Shown one piece after another: positions 11,403 to 21,280 of a stretch of 64,000 nucleotides of DNA (positions within the stretch are counted from its first letter, which is position 1; the number at the start of each line of letters is the position of its first letter). The notes under the pieces were generated by a model. The model was not told where the DNA came from. It made no database searches and saw only the letters and a program-made list of their open reading frames with translations. The position numbers and the translations under genes are program-made. The stretch covers positions 18,101,743 to 18,165,742 of the forward strand of contig CM028333.1 of assembly GCA_016647705.1 (NCBI GenBank), in the 5' to 3' direction. The DNA comes from Eucommia ulmoides (taxonomy: Eukaryota; Streptophyta; Magnoliopsida; Garryales; Eucommiaceae).

Positions 11403-12079
11403 CATATACATACATACATTCACATACAAACTAGGGTTTTGATTTCGTTTTTTAAATCGATTTCGAAACTGGGTTTCGATTTCGATTTCGAAATCAAAAC
11501 GGAGAAACGGCGAAGATGTGAGGGTTTTGAGGGCTTCAAAATCAATTTCGATTTCGAAATCGAAATCGAACGTGATAGCCAAGGCGGAGAAGAAGACGAA
11601 GACAACGGCGAAGACGGAGAATAAGACGAAGACAATGGCGAAGACGAATGTGACGGTTGAGGGTTTCGATTTCGATTTCGAAATCGAAATCAAAATGGAG
11701 AGGACGGCGAAGATGGAGAACAGACGAAGAAGAAGGGAGATGATCTGAAAACATACATTTATGGCTAGCGAAGTGGACGGAGAGCAAACGAAGAAGAAGG
11801 GAGATGATCTGAAAAAATACATTTATGACCCCTTAAGTTTTCAAATAGTATTAAAATGACCCTTACCCAATTTTTCAAATAGTATTAAGGGTATAAATGT
11901 CATTTCATACTATTTAACAGATTTCGGTTGATTTCCGTCCATTGACCGCTAGAGTTAACGGAAAATGTAACTGTGGCACTTAAGTCCAAGACTATAGGAG
12001 GGTAAGTGACAACGTTTAAACTACAAGGAGGTAAAGTAAAAATGGGCCAAATCACAAGGGGTTAAAGTGTAATTAACCC
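10973..12079. mobile_element. MULE-type element with ~120-bp TIR, 1.1 kb, perfect 9-bp TSD
   Basis: A perfect 9-bp duplication TTAATTTTA lies at 10964-10972 and 12080-12088. The inverted repeats are about 120 bp, begin GGGTTAATTACxCTTTAxC, and carry the words TTGTGGTTTG, TTTACxxCCTT, GTTTAAAC and GGTCTTGGACTTAAGTG. The 870-bp interior is not inverted. It holds CT-rich leader-like DNA, a CATA repeat, and the TTTCGAAA palindromes listed separately. There is no transposase. The interior could be captured host sequence (Pack-MULE-like), which is inference. Confidence 0.88.
11440..11700. repeat. TTTCGATTTCGAAATCGAAA palindrome cluster
   Basis: Three copies of perfect or near-perfect palindromes built on GATTTCGAAATC occur at ~11466-11496, 11545-11572 and 11663-11693, inside the 1.1-kb MULE-type element. 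A weaker relative (GATTTCGAAATCGAA) occurs at ~19935-19955. The palindromes explain why long ORFs appear on both strands here. None of these ORFs looks like a real protein. Confidence 0.85.
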
Positions 12080-12088
12080 TTAATTTTA

Positions 12089-12959
12089 TAATGTAATAAT
12101 TTATTTAAAAGCATGGAGGTCCATTCTATGATGTGTCCACAGGAAAAATGGATACCCAGAACAATGGGTAAACTTTAACATCCTTTAACGTGTTGAAGCT
12201 TTGAATTCATCTTTGGAGAGATGGTACCACCGAATACTTCCCCTTCCTCCCCAATCACTGGCCTCAAATTCATCATTTCGATTATGGCTCCAGCAAAATC
12301 TCATCCCCATCAGCAAAAATGATGTAAATTAATTTCTTTCTACTTTATTTTTCAGCACTTTTCATACTAAAATCTTCTTCTCCTTTGCAAGGAGGAAACA
12401 TCAAGGACCATACGAGGACCCTGTAAATCAGCGAGCACCACCATAAAATAAGACGTCCAAATAATCAATGTGTAACTCTTCTGACATCCTAATTAGACAA
12501 CGTGCGAATTTAAAAAAAAAAAATTAAATTTATAGTAATCAATATTTAACATTTGATTATTATACACGAAATATTTAGTGTTGTTTCTTCTAGTTTAATA
12601 TTTAAAAATATTTTTTTTAAATAACAAAATTAATACATTTAAAAAGAAAAAAATGTCACTTTCAATCACTGATTTGTTTCTACACTTAAAATCAAAAAGC
12701 AAAAACACTTCATAAATTTTGGGATTAAGTTCTAAAAAGAGATATATAATTTTTTAACTTTTTATTGTATGTTTGAATAGTTAGCTTTATTTATTGATTT
12801 ATTTACAATTTTTTTAATTTTATTTTTAAGCCTAACTTTTAAATTATATTTCTCTGTTTGTATTATTTAGTGGTTATTATTATTAAAAAGTTTAATAGTG
12901 ATTATGAAGAAGAAAAAAAATCACAACAAAAGAATATATATATAATTATTTTGACCAAT
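12089..12959. other. AT-rich spacer, no gene seen
   Basis: Between two elements of the same TIR family. A less AT-rich stretch at ~12190-12330 (ATGGTACCACCGAATACTTC..) could be a gene scrap, but no frame extends far. The remainder is A/T runs. Confidence 0.45.
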
Positions 12960-12968
12960 TTAATTTAA

Positions 12969-13187
12969 GGGTTAATTATACTTTATCCCATGTGATTTGG
13001 CCCATTTGCAATTATCCCCTATATTAGCACTTATTTCCTTGTGGTCTTGATTTAGGTACACTTACCCCCCCTATATCAGGGGTGAGTGGTTTGAAAATCT
13101 AACCACAGGGGGTAAGTGGTGATTTTCAAACTAAGGGAGTAAAGTATAAATCGGTCAAACCACAAGGGGATAAAGTATAATTAACCC
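12969..13187. mobile_element. MULE-type MITE, 219 bp, perfect 9-bp TSD
   Basis: A perfect 9-bp duplication TTAATTTAA is at 12960-12968 and 13188-13196. The TIR starts GGGTTAATTATACTTTATCC on the left. The right end is its near complement, and the two arms nearly meet, so the whole element folds into one hairpin. It is a deleted relative of the 1.1-kb element at 10973-12079 (same terminal words, including GTGGTCTTG). Confidence 0.88.
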
Positions 13188-13302
13188 TTAATTTAATAAA
13201 AAAAAAATAGATATTTATTTTGAATTGGATTTAGGGTTTATTATACAGATATAAGGAAGTTCACAATAAAACATCGATGGACAAATTCTTTAATGTCAAC
13301 TA

Positions 13303-13851
13303 GGGCTGTATGTGATTCGGTTATGTTCGGGTAAAGATAGTGACAAAATCGAGGGGCTCGGTTTGGCATATCTTTGAACCGGAACCGATCGGAATGAGAG
13401 AAAAAAAAAACGCAGTTCCGTTGCGGTTTGGTTCGGTTTTGAGGTCAGTGATTGATGTTCAACATAGACGACCAAAAAGAAAAAACAACAAAAAAAAAAT
13501 AAAAATGGGGTCGATGATTGACGTACAACATAAACGACCAAAAAGAAACGAAAAAACACAAAAGCCTTCAAGATATGAGGCAGATTTGAGACAGAAGAAG
13601 GAAGCGAACACACCTGAGGATAAAGAACTGCGACCGGCCAATTACGCGAGGATCCACTCAAATGACATTGTTTTGAGTGCTTCGGTTCAGTTCGGTTTGG
13701 ACCGAACTTTTGGAGAGATGAAAATGAAAATCGAACCCATGAGGTCGGTCTTTATCCAAGTCAGAACCAAACCGCTCGGTACTTTCAAAAGCGGCAGTTT
13801 TTTAGCTTGATTTGGTTTGGTTTTTCAGTTCGACCGGTTTCTTGCACACCC
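13303..13851. mobile_element. hAT-like non-autonomous element, 549 bp
   Basis: Flanked by an 8-bp duplication with one mismatch (GTCAACTA at 13295-13302, GTTAACTA at 13852-13859). The ends GGGCTGTATGTGATTCGG and the complement of CCGGTTTCTTGCACACCC are weak inverted repeats. The subterminal DNA is full of TTCGGTT/AACCGAA words on both strands, a common look of plant hAT-derived MITEs. ORFs inside (13296-13661 minus, 13340-13810 plus) have no recognisable domain. Confidence 0.62.
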
Positions 13852-14189
13852 GTTAACTACCAGCAAAGGAAATTTTATTAGACAAAGTAACAACAGAAGG
13901 GAAGACGGTTTAATATTCTAACATTACGTTTGGTACGCTCGAATGGAATAGAATGAAATGGAATGAGTGTTGTATTAGAATGAAATGACCATTACCATTT
14001 CTATGTTTGGTGACAAACGAGATTAAACATGGTATTGGAATGACCATTATCATTCTTACGTTTGGTTACAAAATACATTAAACATGGTATTAGAATGACC
14101 GATAAATAAAAATGAAATAATATTCTTAAATATTCGGAAATTTTAGCGCAAAATTTTGGGAACATAATAGAATTATTCAGAGACACTAA

Positions 14190-14773
14190 GGCCCCGTTTG
14201 GTAACCGTTTCCATTCCAAAAATTCTCATCCCATTCCCAGATTTTTGGAATTTCTATTTGGGAATAGCGTTTGGTAATTTTTGTTCCCGTTCCCATTCTA
14301 TTTCTATTTGAGAATTATGTCCACTTTTTTCTTAAAAAATGAGAAACAAAAAAAAATTATTTCTCATTATTCTCATCCCATTCCCAAAACCACCGCCATT
14401 GTTCATCCGTCGTCCGCCGCCGGCCACAGTCACCATTGACCGACCGTCGTCGCCGCTGACAGCCATCTCCGGCAACCGTCGCCGGTCACCTTCGGCATCG
14501 CTGGCCACCCACCGTCCAGCCACCATCAGCCACCCACCGGTCACCATTCGGCCGCCACTACCGTCTAGCCAAAACAAAAAAAAAATGTTCTCAAAACAAT
14601 TTTTTTTTTTTTTTAAGGATAAAATCGTTACCAAACGCAATTCTGTTCCCAAAACAAAAACAAAAAAATATCGTTACCAAACGCGATTCTACTCCCAAGA
14701 AGGAAAACATAATTTTCATCCCATTCTCATCCCACTACTGAGATGGGAACAAAAACAGTTACCAAACACCACC
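14190..14773. mobile_element. PIF/Harbinger-like MITE, 584 bp, TAA duplication, empty site in window
   Basis: The ends GGCCCCGTTTGGTAACCGTT and the complement of AACAGTTACCAAACACCACC form the TIR, with TAA at 14187-14189 and 14774-14776. The homologous place in repeat copy 2 (16535-16537) reads CAGAGTCACTAAACAAATG without the insert, which fixes both ends. A 3-bp TWA duplication and a GGNNNCGTTTGG end are typical of Tourist/PIF-Harbinger MITEs. The interior is GC-rich CCGCCGCCGGCCACC-type sequence with the same layout as the foldback element at 18403-19547. Confidence 0.9.
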
Positions 14774-14935
14774 TAAATAAATGTCAATTAGGTTATCCTT
14801 TAACCCGACAAACTAAATGATTTGAAAATACTTTAGTGTTTCTGTTCTCATAAAGTTGAGAATACAAATAAACATATTGGGAAAATGTTGTTTATTCCGA
14901 ATTTTATATCTATGTTCTAAGTTTCCTTGAAACAA

Positions 14936-15135
14936 AAATAGAAATTTAGGAACAAAAACAGAAATATGGGAATAAAAACAGAAATTTGGGAACAAAAACA
15001 AAAACAGAAATCTGGGAACAAAAACATAAATATGTTCCCAAATTTCTATTTTTGTTTTTGTTCCCATATTTCTATTTTTGTTCCCACATTTTTGTTTTTG
15101 TTTTGTTCCCAAATTTCTGTTTCTGCTTTTGTTTT
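14936..15135. repeat. Foldback array of GGAACAAAAACAGAAATTTG units (copy 1)
   Basis: Four to five units of about 22 bases (GGAACAAAAACAGAAATxTG) run on the plus strand to ~15030. Then five units run as the exact complement (CAAATTTCTxTTTTTGTTCC), so the region can form a long hairpin with stepwise register. The ORFs reading repeated KQKQK or FCFCSQ are products of this repeat. Confidence 0.85.
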
Positions 15136-15727
15136 CATTCCTAAATTTCGTTCTCATATTTTTGCTTCCGCTCCATGTTTTCTAGAAACAGAACATGAAA
15201 GCAACACCACTATATTTTTATTTCTATTCCCAGAATTTTATTTTCCGTTGTGAAAAGTACGGAAATAAAAGTATAGACACTCTTCTTACATAATACCTTA
15301 TTTCATTTGAGATTAGATAATCTTAGAATTACTTAATATCTCAATTTATTTGGAATTGATTAATCTCATGAGTTGTGGGATTAATCATTACTTGGGAATG
15401 GGAATGAAAACCAATCCCACCAACCAAACGTAAGAATGGAATGGTCATTCCCAATTTCATTTCAATCCCAAGATAAATCCCATATACTAAACATGCCCAT
15501 CGATTGATATAAAAACAAATTTGATGAGCAGAATAAACCATTAGTTGTTATTTGTAATCTGGACTCTCCTCCTAAGGAAATAATAGAATCAAATATCTTC
15601 AAAAAGTTCAGAAAAAAAAAATTAGGATTAAATCAATATTCTTCCACTACGTTTGATACGCTGGAATAGAATGAATATGGTATTATAATGAATGTAGTAT
15701 TAGAATGGAATGACCATTACTATTCTT

Positions 15728-16057
15728 TAGGGGTGGTAATGGCTCGGGCCGGGCTTAGACTAGAATATTACAAAAAAACTCTAGGTCCAAGCCCGACCGT
15801 CGGACCCTATTCCTATGCCCAAACCCGGCCCTATAAGAAAATTTTAAGCCCAGAGCCCGGTCCTTTTTTTTTTTTTTTTTTTTTTTTAATTTCAAAGATA
15901 AATACAAAAAATTTAACACCAAACTAATAAAAAATATTAAAATTACAATTTCTAAAGGCAAATTAATATTCCAAACAAACCAAACCAACAAAAAACATTA
16001 AAATTATAATTTTTAAAGGCAAACAAATATTTCAAAGAAACCAAAAATATTAAAAGT

Positions 16058-16115
<58 letters not shown>

Positions 16116-16340
16116 TTTTTTATTTTTTTATTTTTTTTATTTTTTTATTATTATTATTTCTTCGGGCCGAACCAGACCTAAAATTTTTAGACCTTACCCA
16201 AGTCCGGCCCTAAATTTGACCAGGCCCTAAAATCTAGACCCAAGCCTTGCCCGTGAACTCAAACTCTAAACCCAAGTCCTAAAAAAATCGGGTTGGGCCA
16301 TTTGGGCTAGGCAAACGGGCCCCCAGGCCCATGACCACCC
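15728..16340. mobile_element. hAT-like insertion into repeat copy 2, ~610 bp
   Basis: Starts TAGGGGTGGTAATGGCTCGG and ends GGCCCATGACCACCC, a short inverted repeat. The outer GGGCCGGGC/GGGCCATTTGGGC words are also inverted. Copy 1 runs straight through this site (ATGACCATTACCATTTCTATG), so the insertion is real. The flanks TTACTATT and TTACCATT could be an 8-bp duplication with one mismatch, but a few bases at the left junction are unclear. The interior is AT-rich with a (TA)n tract. Confidence 0.65.
16065..16111. repeat. (TA)n microsatellite
   Basis: About 47 bases of TA repeat followed by T-rich DNA, inside the hAT-like insertion. Confidence 0.97.
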
Positions 16341-16899
16341 TTACCATTCCTATATTTGGTGACAAACGGGATTAAACATGGTATTAAAACGGTCATTACC
16401 ATTTTTACGTTTCGTGACAAAATGTATTAAACATGATATTGGAATGACAAATAAATAAAAATGAACAATATTCTTAAATATTCAAAAAATTTAGAACAAA
16501 ATTTTGGAAACATAACAGAATTATTCAGAGTCACTAAACAAATGTCACATAGGTTATCCTTTAACCCGACAAACTAAAAGATTTAGAAATACTTTTGTAT
16601 TTATGTTTCCCTTTTTTTTTGTTCCCAAAAAATCTTAAAAGTGAAATAAAAATAAATAAAAAAATGATTTGCTTATATTGTAATTCCAGAATTTTATTGT
16701 AAAAATCTGAGAACAGAATAGAATAAATTTTTTCCTATTTTACTGATTCTGTTCCAATCATTTTGTTAACAGACTTGAGATATAGAAATACCAAACCCCA
16801 CTTATGTCTCACTTGTTTAGTGTTTATGTTCTAATAAAATTTAAAATACAAATAAACATATAAAGAAAAAGTTGTTTATTTCGAGTTTTATATCTATGT

Positions 16900-17115
16900 T
16901 CCAAACTTGGAACAAAAATAAAAATCTGGGAATAAAAACAGAAATTTAGGAACAAAAACAAAAACAAAAATCTGAGAACAAAAACAGAAATTTGGGAACA
17001 AAAACAGTTCTCATATTTTTGTTTTTGTTTTGTTCCCAAATTTCTATTTTTGTTCCCAGATTTCTGTTTTCGTTCTCAGATTTCTGTTTTTATTTTTGTT
17101 CCCAGATTTCGTTTC
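16900..17115. repeat. Foldback array of GGAACAAAAACAG units (copy 2)
   Basis: Counterpart of 14936-15135, with three forward and about five complementary units (CCCAGATTTCTGTTTT). Unit number and order differ from copy 1, so the units have been gained or lost since the duplication. Confidence 0.82.
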
Positions 17116-17928
17116 CATATTTTCTGGGAACAGAAACATGAAATCAACACCACTATATTTTTATTTCTGTTCTCAAAATTTTATTTTCTGTTGTGAAAAA
17201 TACGAAAATAGAAGTATAAACCCTTCCTCTTATATAATACTTCATTTCATTTGGGATTAACTAATCCTAAAATTACTTAATATCTCATTTTATTTGGGAT
17301 TGACTCATCCCTTAAATTGCAGGATTAGTCATTATTTAAGAATGAGAATGAAAATCAATCTATCAACCAAACATAGAAATAGAATGGTCATTCCATTCCA
17401 ATCTCAAAATGAATTCCACCTTCTAAACATGACCTTCGGCCTTTAGGTATCTCGTGTTCGAAAAGGAATGTACCTCACTACTCTTGGTTCGCGATACGAC
17501 CAAGAACAAAATTCAAAATCCGAAGCATTCAGAAAAAAAAAAAAAAAAAATAGCGAACAGAGAATAAATCTCACAAGCTTGAGATATAATAACCAAGCTT
17601 CGTTGTTACTCCCTACGCGATCATAATATTAGCTGTTCAGAGATCTCAAATTGCAGTTCGAAAAAATCCAAAATTGCCAGCAAGCAAATTGCATGCCAAA
17701 CAGAGACTAAAATGAGGGCAAACGCTTTAATCAAAGAGATGAGACTTGCTCCTCAAGTGCTGCTTTAAGTCCATAAAAAAAATAAAAAATTGCAACAAGC
17801 CACAAATAGCCCAAAAGGGTTGAATCAGAAGAGAAAGGAACGACAAATTAATTAAAAAAAAAATACAGATATTCCACTCTGACTCACCTTTACAAGACTT
17901 GATTGAGCATGGCCATGACAGAAGAGTT

Positions 17929-18035
17929 CGGATTTGAGATTAAAGGGAGGGTCTTAGCAAGTGTAGACAGTTGTGGATGAGATTATATAGAACAAATACC
18001 ACACAACTATCTACAACTTTCTAAGACCCCACCAT
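17929..18035 (-). ncRNA. Candidate MIRNA hairpin
   Basis: On the minus strand the arm GGGGTCTTAGAAAGTTGTAG, continued by ATAGTTGTGTGG (18037-18001), pairs with CCACAACTGTCTACACTTGC, continued by TAAGACCCTCC (17976-17946), across a 22-base loop. I count about 28 pairs in a 31-position stem, with one mismatch (A/C), one 1-base bulge, one 2-base bulge near the loop and one G-U pair. Weaker pairing continues outward (GGTTTGATAATGG with CTTTAATCTCAAATC). The pairing quality is that of a plant miRNA duplex. A TATA box lies about 130 bases upstream, and a consensus splice donor AAAGGTGAGT follows the hairpin at ~17889, as in many intron-containing pri-miRNAs. The arm sequences do not match a miRNA family I know. 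Alternatively this is a small MITE or a chance foldback. Confidence 0.55.
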
Positions 18036-18161
18036 TATCAAACCACCCATTATACAAGCAAAGCAGACGGAGGACGAGAGAGGGTAGGCGTGAGTAAAAG
18101 TTAGGCAGGCTAACTGGAAACGGAGTTCTTTACTTAATTGGGTTGAAGGGGATGGCTGTGT

Positions 18162-18171
18162 GTTTATATAG
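18162..18171 (-). promoter_or_regulatory. TATA box CTATATAAAC
   Basis: A strong plant TATA box, reading toward the hairpin at 18035-17929. The surrounding ~150-bp cassette (CCCATTTGTCCACTAG.., GATTAAAACGAAAAATTGAAAAG.., TTGACCCCTT.., CTCCCTATATAAAC) recurs on the plus strand at ~40.8, 41.45 and 43.38 kb, so it is a duplicated promoter unit. Confidence 0.65.
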
Positions 18172-18402
18172 GGAGTCCATTGCATATACAAGGGGTCAAA
18201 CTGTAATTTAACTTTTCAATTTTTCGTTTTAATCCTCCAGCTAGTGGACAAATGGGTTATCATTTCAAGTACAGAGCTCGTACTAGCTCTACCCTATATC
18301 TTTATTCACATAGCCGGTTTCTATTTGAATTAAAGGAGGAGCACCGACTCCAATAAAAATAAGGAAATAAAGAATCTGGGAGACTTAGGCCTCGTTTGGT
18401 TA

Positions 18403-19547
18403 GGTGGCGTTTGGTTAGTGTTCCACTTTTCTGAACCCAACTGGAATAGGTTGGATTGAATTGAATTGGGTTGAGTTGATAATTTTGGGAATAGAATTAC
18501 GTTTGGTAACGACAATTTTTGTTTTGTACTGAGAACAGAATGGGTTTGGTAACAATTTTATCCTAAAACTATTTTTTTTTTTTTAAATTTTTTTTTTGGG
18601 TTTGGCGGCGGCCGGACGACGGCTGCGGAGGTGGCCGGCGGCGCGGACGGTCGTCGGAGGTGGCCGGAGACGGCGGTCGGTCGCCGGGCGGTCGCCGGCG
18701 GCGGCGGGTGGTGGTGGTCGGCCAGTAAATGAAGACGGAAATTGAGAACTTTGGGTTGAGTTTTTTGGGCATAAAAATAAACAATTTTTTTTTGTTTCTG
18801 GTTTCTTTAGGATTTTGAGAATCAATTCCTATTTTTTGAGTTGGGTTGGGTTGAGTTTTGTGTTTGCCAAACGTGTTCCCAAAAATCAAACCCAAAATTT
18901 TTGAGTTGGGTTGGGTTTGGTTTGGTTGGGAACACTAAGGCCCAACCCAATCCAAAAATTTTGGGTTTGATTTTTGGGAACGCGTTTGGCAAACACAAAA
19001 CTCAACCTAACCCAACCCAACCCAAAAAATAGGAATTGATTCTCAAAATCCTAAACAAACCAGAAAAAAAAAAAAAAAAAATTGTTTCTTTTTGTGCCCA
19101 AAAAACTCAACCCAAAGTTTTCAATTTCCGTCTTCATCTGTCGGCCGACCACCACCACCCGCCGCCGGCCACTGTCCGGCGACCAGCGCTGGCGACCGAC
19201 CGCCGTCTCCGGCCACCGATCGCCATCTCCGGCAACCTTCCGCTGCCGCCGGCGACCGTTCGCGTCGCCGGTTACCTCCACTGCCTGCCGGCCATTAGCC
19301 CACCGCAGCCGGCGTCCGGCAACCGTCTGACACCGCCAGCGCCGCCGCCAAACACAAAAAAAAAAAAAAAAAAAAATTAGTTTTAAGATAAAATCGTTAC
19401 CAAACACATTCTCTTCTCATCACAAAACAAGAATTGTTGTTACCAAACGCAATTATGTTCCCAAAATTCTCAACCCAACCCAATTCAACTCAACTCAGCC
19501 CATTCCAATTGGGTTCAGAAAAGTGGAAACACTAACCAAACGCCACC
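18403..19547. mobile_element. PIF/Harbinger-like foldback element, 1145 bp
   Basis: A TTA duplication flanks it (18400-18402, 19548-19550). The ends GGTGGCGTTTGGTTAGTGTT and their complement AACACTAACCAAACGCCACC are near-identical. The pairing continues through TTTTCTGAACCCAA, ACGTTTGGTAAC, then GCGGCGGCCGG-type GC-rich DNA. Both halves are therefore arms of one ~550-bp inverted repeat, with GGGTTGGGTTGAGTTTTG meeting its complement near 18930. The ORFs on both strands (GC-rich, proline/arginine runs) are palindrome artefacts. It has no protein-coding function. The element shares its terminal words with 14190-14773 and with the fragment at 43165-43377. Confidence 0.88.
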
Positions 19548-19603
19548 TTACTACCTTCCACCCCAAACCCCAAGATGAAATACCCCCACCTATCCATTAT
19601 TTC

Positions 19604-20355
19604 GTTTGGGTAAGGACTTTAATAAATGCAATGAAATAAAAAAAAAAATTAATTTTTTTTTATTTTATAAATTTGTTATTTAGATAATTGTTTGAATTGA
19701 ATTATTTAGATAATTTTTTTTTTATTCTATTTTTATCTCACTTCTGAAAAAAAAAAAAATAGAAACAGAGACGATGAAGACGAAGAAGAGCCCTTCGTAT
19801 TTGAAATCCAACAACATATTCGAAATTGATTTTATTTTTGAAATCCAAGAACAAATTGAAGAACATATTCGAATTCAAGAACAAATCCAATAACATATTT
19901 GAAATCGAAATCAATTTCAAACCCTAAATAAAGTTCGATTTCGAAATCGAACCCTATTTTGGAACGAACGAATAGACGCAACGAAAACGACGAACAAGTA
20001 GCGACGAAGTAATCGGCGACGAATTGGATTTTGGCGAACACAATGAAGAAGAGACGACAGAGACAAAGATCGTTGAGGAAGAAGAAGATGTCGGAGATCG
20101 TTGAGGAAGAGGAAGAAGAAGACAAAGTAATCAGCCACCTCTCTGGAAGAAGAAGATCGCTGAAGAGAAGAAGAGAGGATTTGACAAATTCAGTCTCTCC
20201 CAAAATTATTTCCAAATCCTTCATTTTACTCTCCAAAAGATTTGACAAATCCCTCTTTCTTAAATTCCAAACACACCCAACAAGAAATTTATTAAAAAAT
20301 AATTTTGAAATTCCTTAACTAAATGAAATTTCTCCTATAAATTTCTTACCCAAAC
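19604..20355. mobile_element. GTTTGGGTAAG TIR element, copy 1
   Basis: Ends GTTTGGGTAAGGACTTTAAT and the complement of TTCTTACCCAAAC. The subterminal words (GGATTT..AAATCC type, TTGTTTAGATAATT) and a purine-rich GAAGAAGAAG centre match the element at 20709-21280. No clear target duplication was found. ORFs in the GAA-rich centre are low complexity. Confidence 0.62.
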
Positions 20356-20666
20356 ACAAGATAAAAAAAAAATTAATCTCAAAACCACAAAATCCTTGAA
20401 AAATAAAATTTGAGTCCCACAATAAAAATGAAAATTGAGAATTAGCTCAAAACCAAATAAAAAATCTCAAAGCGTTTAAATTTAAAACTAAAAAACACAA
20501 GGATTAAAAACTAAGTTTATGTTTTAAAATAAAAATATATTTTTTCGCAAAAAGATTTTTGTAAAACCAATATTCGAAATAAGATATTTTTTAGATTTTA
20601 AATAACAAGTGTAGGTTTTGAATTTTGTTGAAGTCCGTTATGAGAGGATCCAATAAGAAATCCTAA

Positions 20667-20674
20667 TATAAATA
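20667..20674 (+). promoter_or_regulatory. Possible TATA box and split leader
   Basis: TATAAATA is followed by CT-rich leader-like DNA (ACTAGATCTCTTCTCTAATC). After the inserted element at 20709-21280 the sequence resumes with AGTCGTCACCACGAAATC.. and CTCTTGCGATGACCCAAATAG followed by GTACGT, a good donor, at ~21386-21405. It may be the 5' end of a gene split by a transposon, but no downstream exon was recognised. Confidence 0.3.
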
Positions 20675-20708
20675 ACTAGATCTCTTCTCTAATCTAGATT
20701 AAGGTTAC

Positions 20709-21280
20709 GTTTGGGTAAGAGATTTGATAAATCCAAGGAATTGAATTTTGAAATCCCTTCATTTCATAAATCCGTTGTTTGGATAATTATTTGAACTGAA
20801 GTGTTTAGATTTATTTTTTTTGTATTTTTCATCCCACTTCAAGGACAAAAAACAAAAAAACGACGATGAACAATCGTAGATTTCGTTGAGGAACAATCGA
20901 CGATTTCGTCGATGAACAAATCGACGATTTCGAACAATTTTGATTTCGTCGTTCGATTTCGAACCCTATTTCGTCATTCAATTTTGACGAAGAAGAAGAT
21001 GATTTTCTTCGACGAAGAAGAAGAAGAAGAAGAATGAAGCAGAAGAACAAGAACGAAGAAGAACGACATAGGCGAACGAGAACGAAGAAACGGTGATCGA
21101 AGGAATTGGCAAATTCAGCCTCTCCCAAAAGGATTTCGAAATCCTTCATTTCACCCCCTAAAGGATTTCACAAATCCCTCCCTCCTAAATCCAAACAAAC
21201 CCAAACAGGGGATTTGTCAAAAGAAAATTTACAAATCCTCTACCTAAATGAAATCCCTCCTAAAATTCTCTTACCCAAAC
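20709..21280. mobile_element. GTTTGGGTAAG TIR element, copy 2
   Basis: Ends GTTTGGGTAAGAGATTTG and the complement of TAAAATTCTCTTACCCAAAC. TAAGG occurs just outside both ends (20700-20704 region and ~21287), a possible short target duplication. The centre is (GAA)n-rich. It is related to 19604-20355, and both stand within 1.7 kb of each other. Confidence 0.62.

Larger units (their letters stand above)
13925..15505. repeat. Tandem ~1-kb repeat, copy 1 (carries a MITE)
   Basis: Begins ACGTTTGGTACGCTCGAATG and ends near CTAAACATGCCC. The same order of blocks is found at 15650-17436: GGAATGACCATTACCATT.., AACATGGTATT.., AAATATTC..TTTTGG.AACATAA.AGAATTATTCAGAG.CACTAA, TCCTTTAACCCGACAAACTAAA, a foldback of GGAACAAAAACAG units, and GGATTxATxxATCCC. 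The ends are loosely inverted (GAATGACCATT..TTTGGT on both arms), so the unit is probably an old TIR element. Subtracting the MITE at 14190-14773 leaves about 1 kb. Confidence 0.72.
15650..17436. repeat. Tandem ~1-kb repeat, copy 2 (carries a hAT-like insert)
   Basis: Same block order as copy 1 (13925-15505), starting ACGTTTGATACGCTGGAATAG and ending near CTAAACATGACC. It lacks the Harbinger-like MITE and instead has an insertion at 15728-16340. About 145 bases separate the two copies. Confidence 0.72.

Noticed and set aside
11364..11822. 152-codon ORFs on both strands
   Set aside because: Produced by repeated TTTCGAAA palindromes inside a MULE-type element.
17895..17925. miR171-like word TTGATTGAGCATGGCCATGAC next to the hairpin
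   Set aside because: It differs from miR171 at several central positions and has no pairing partner. Chance likeness.
18569..19407. Pro/Arg-rich ORFs on both strands
   Set aside because: GC-rich foldback arms of a Harbinger-like element. The two strands encode the same artefact.
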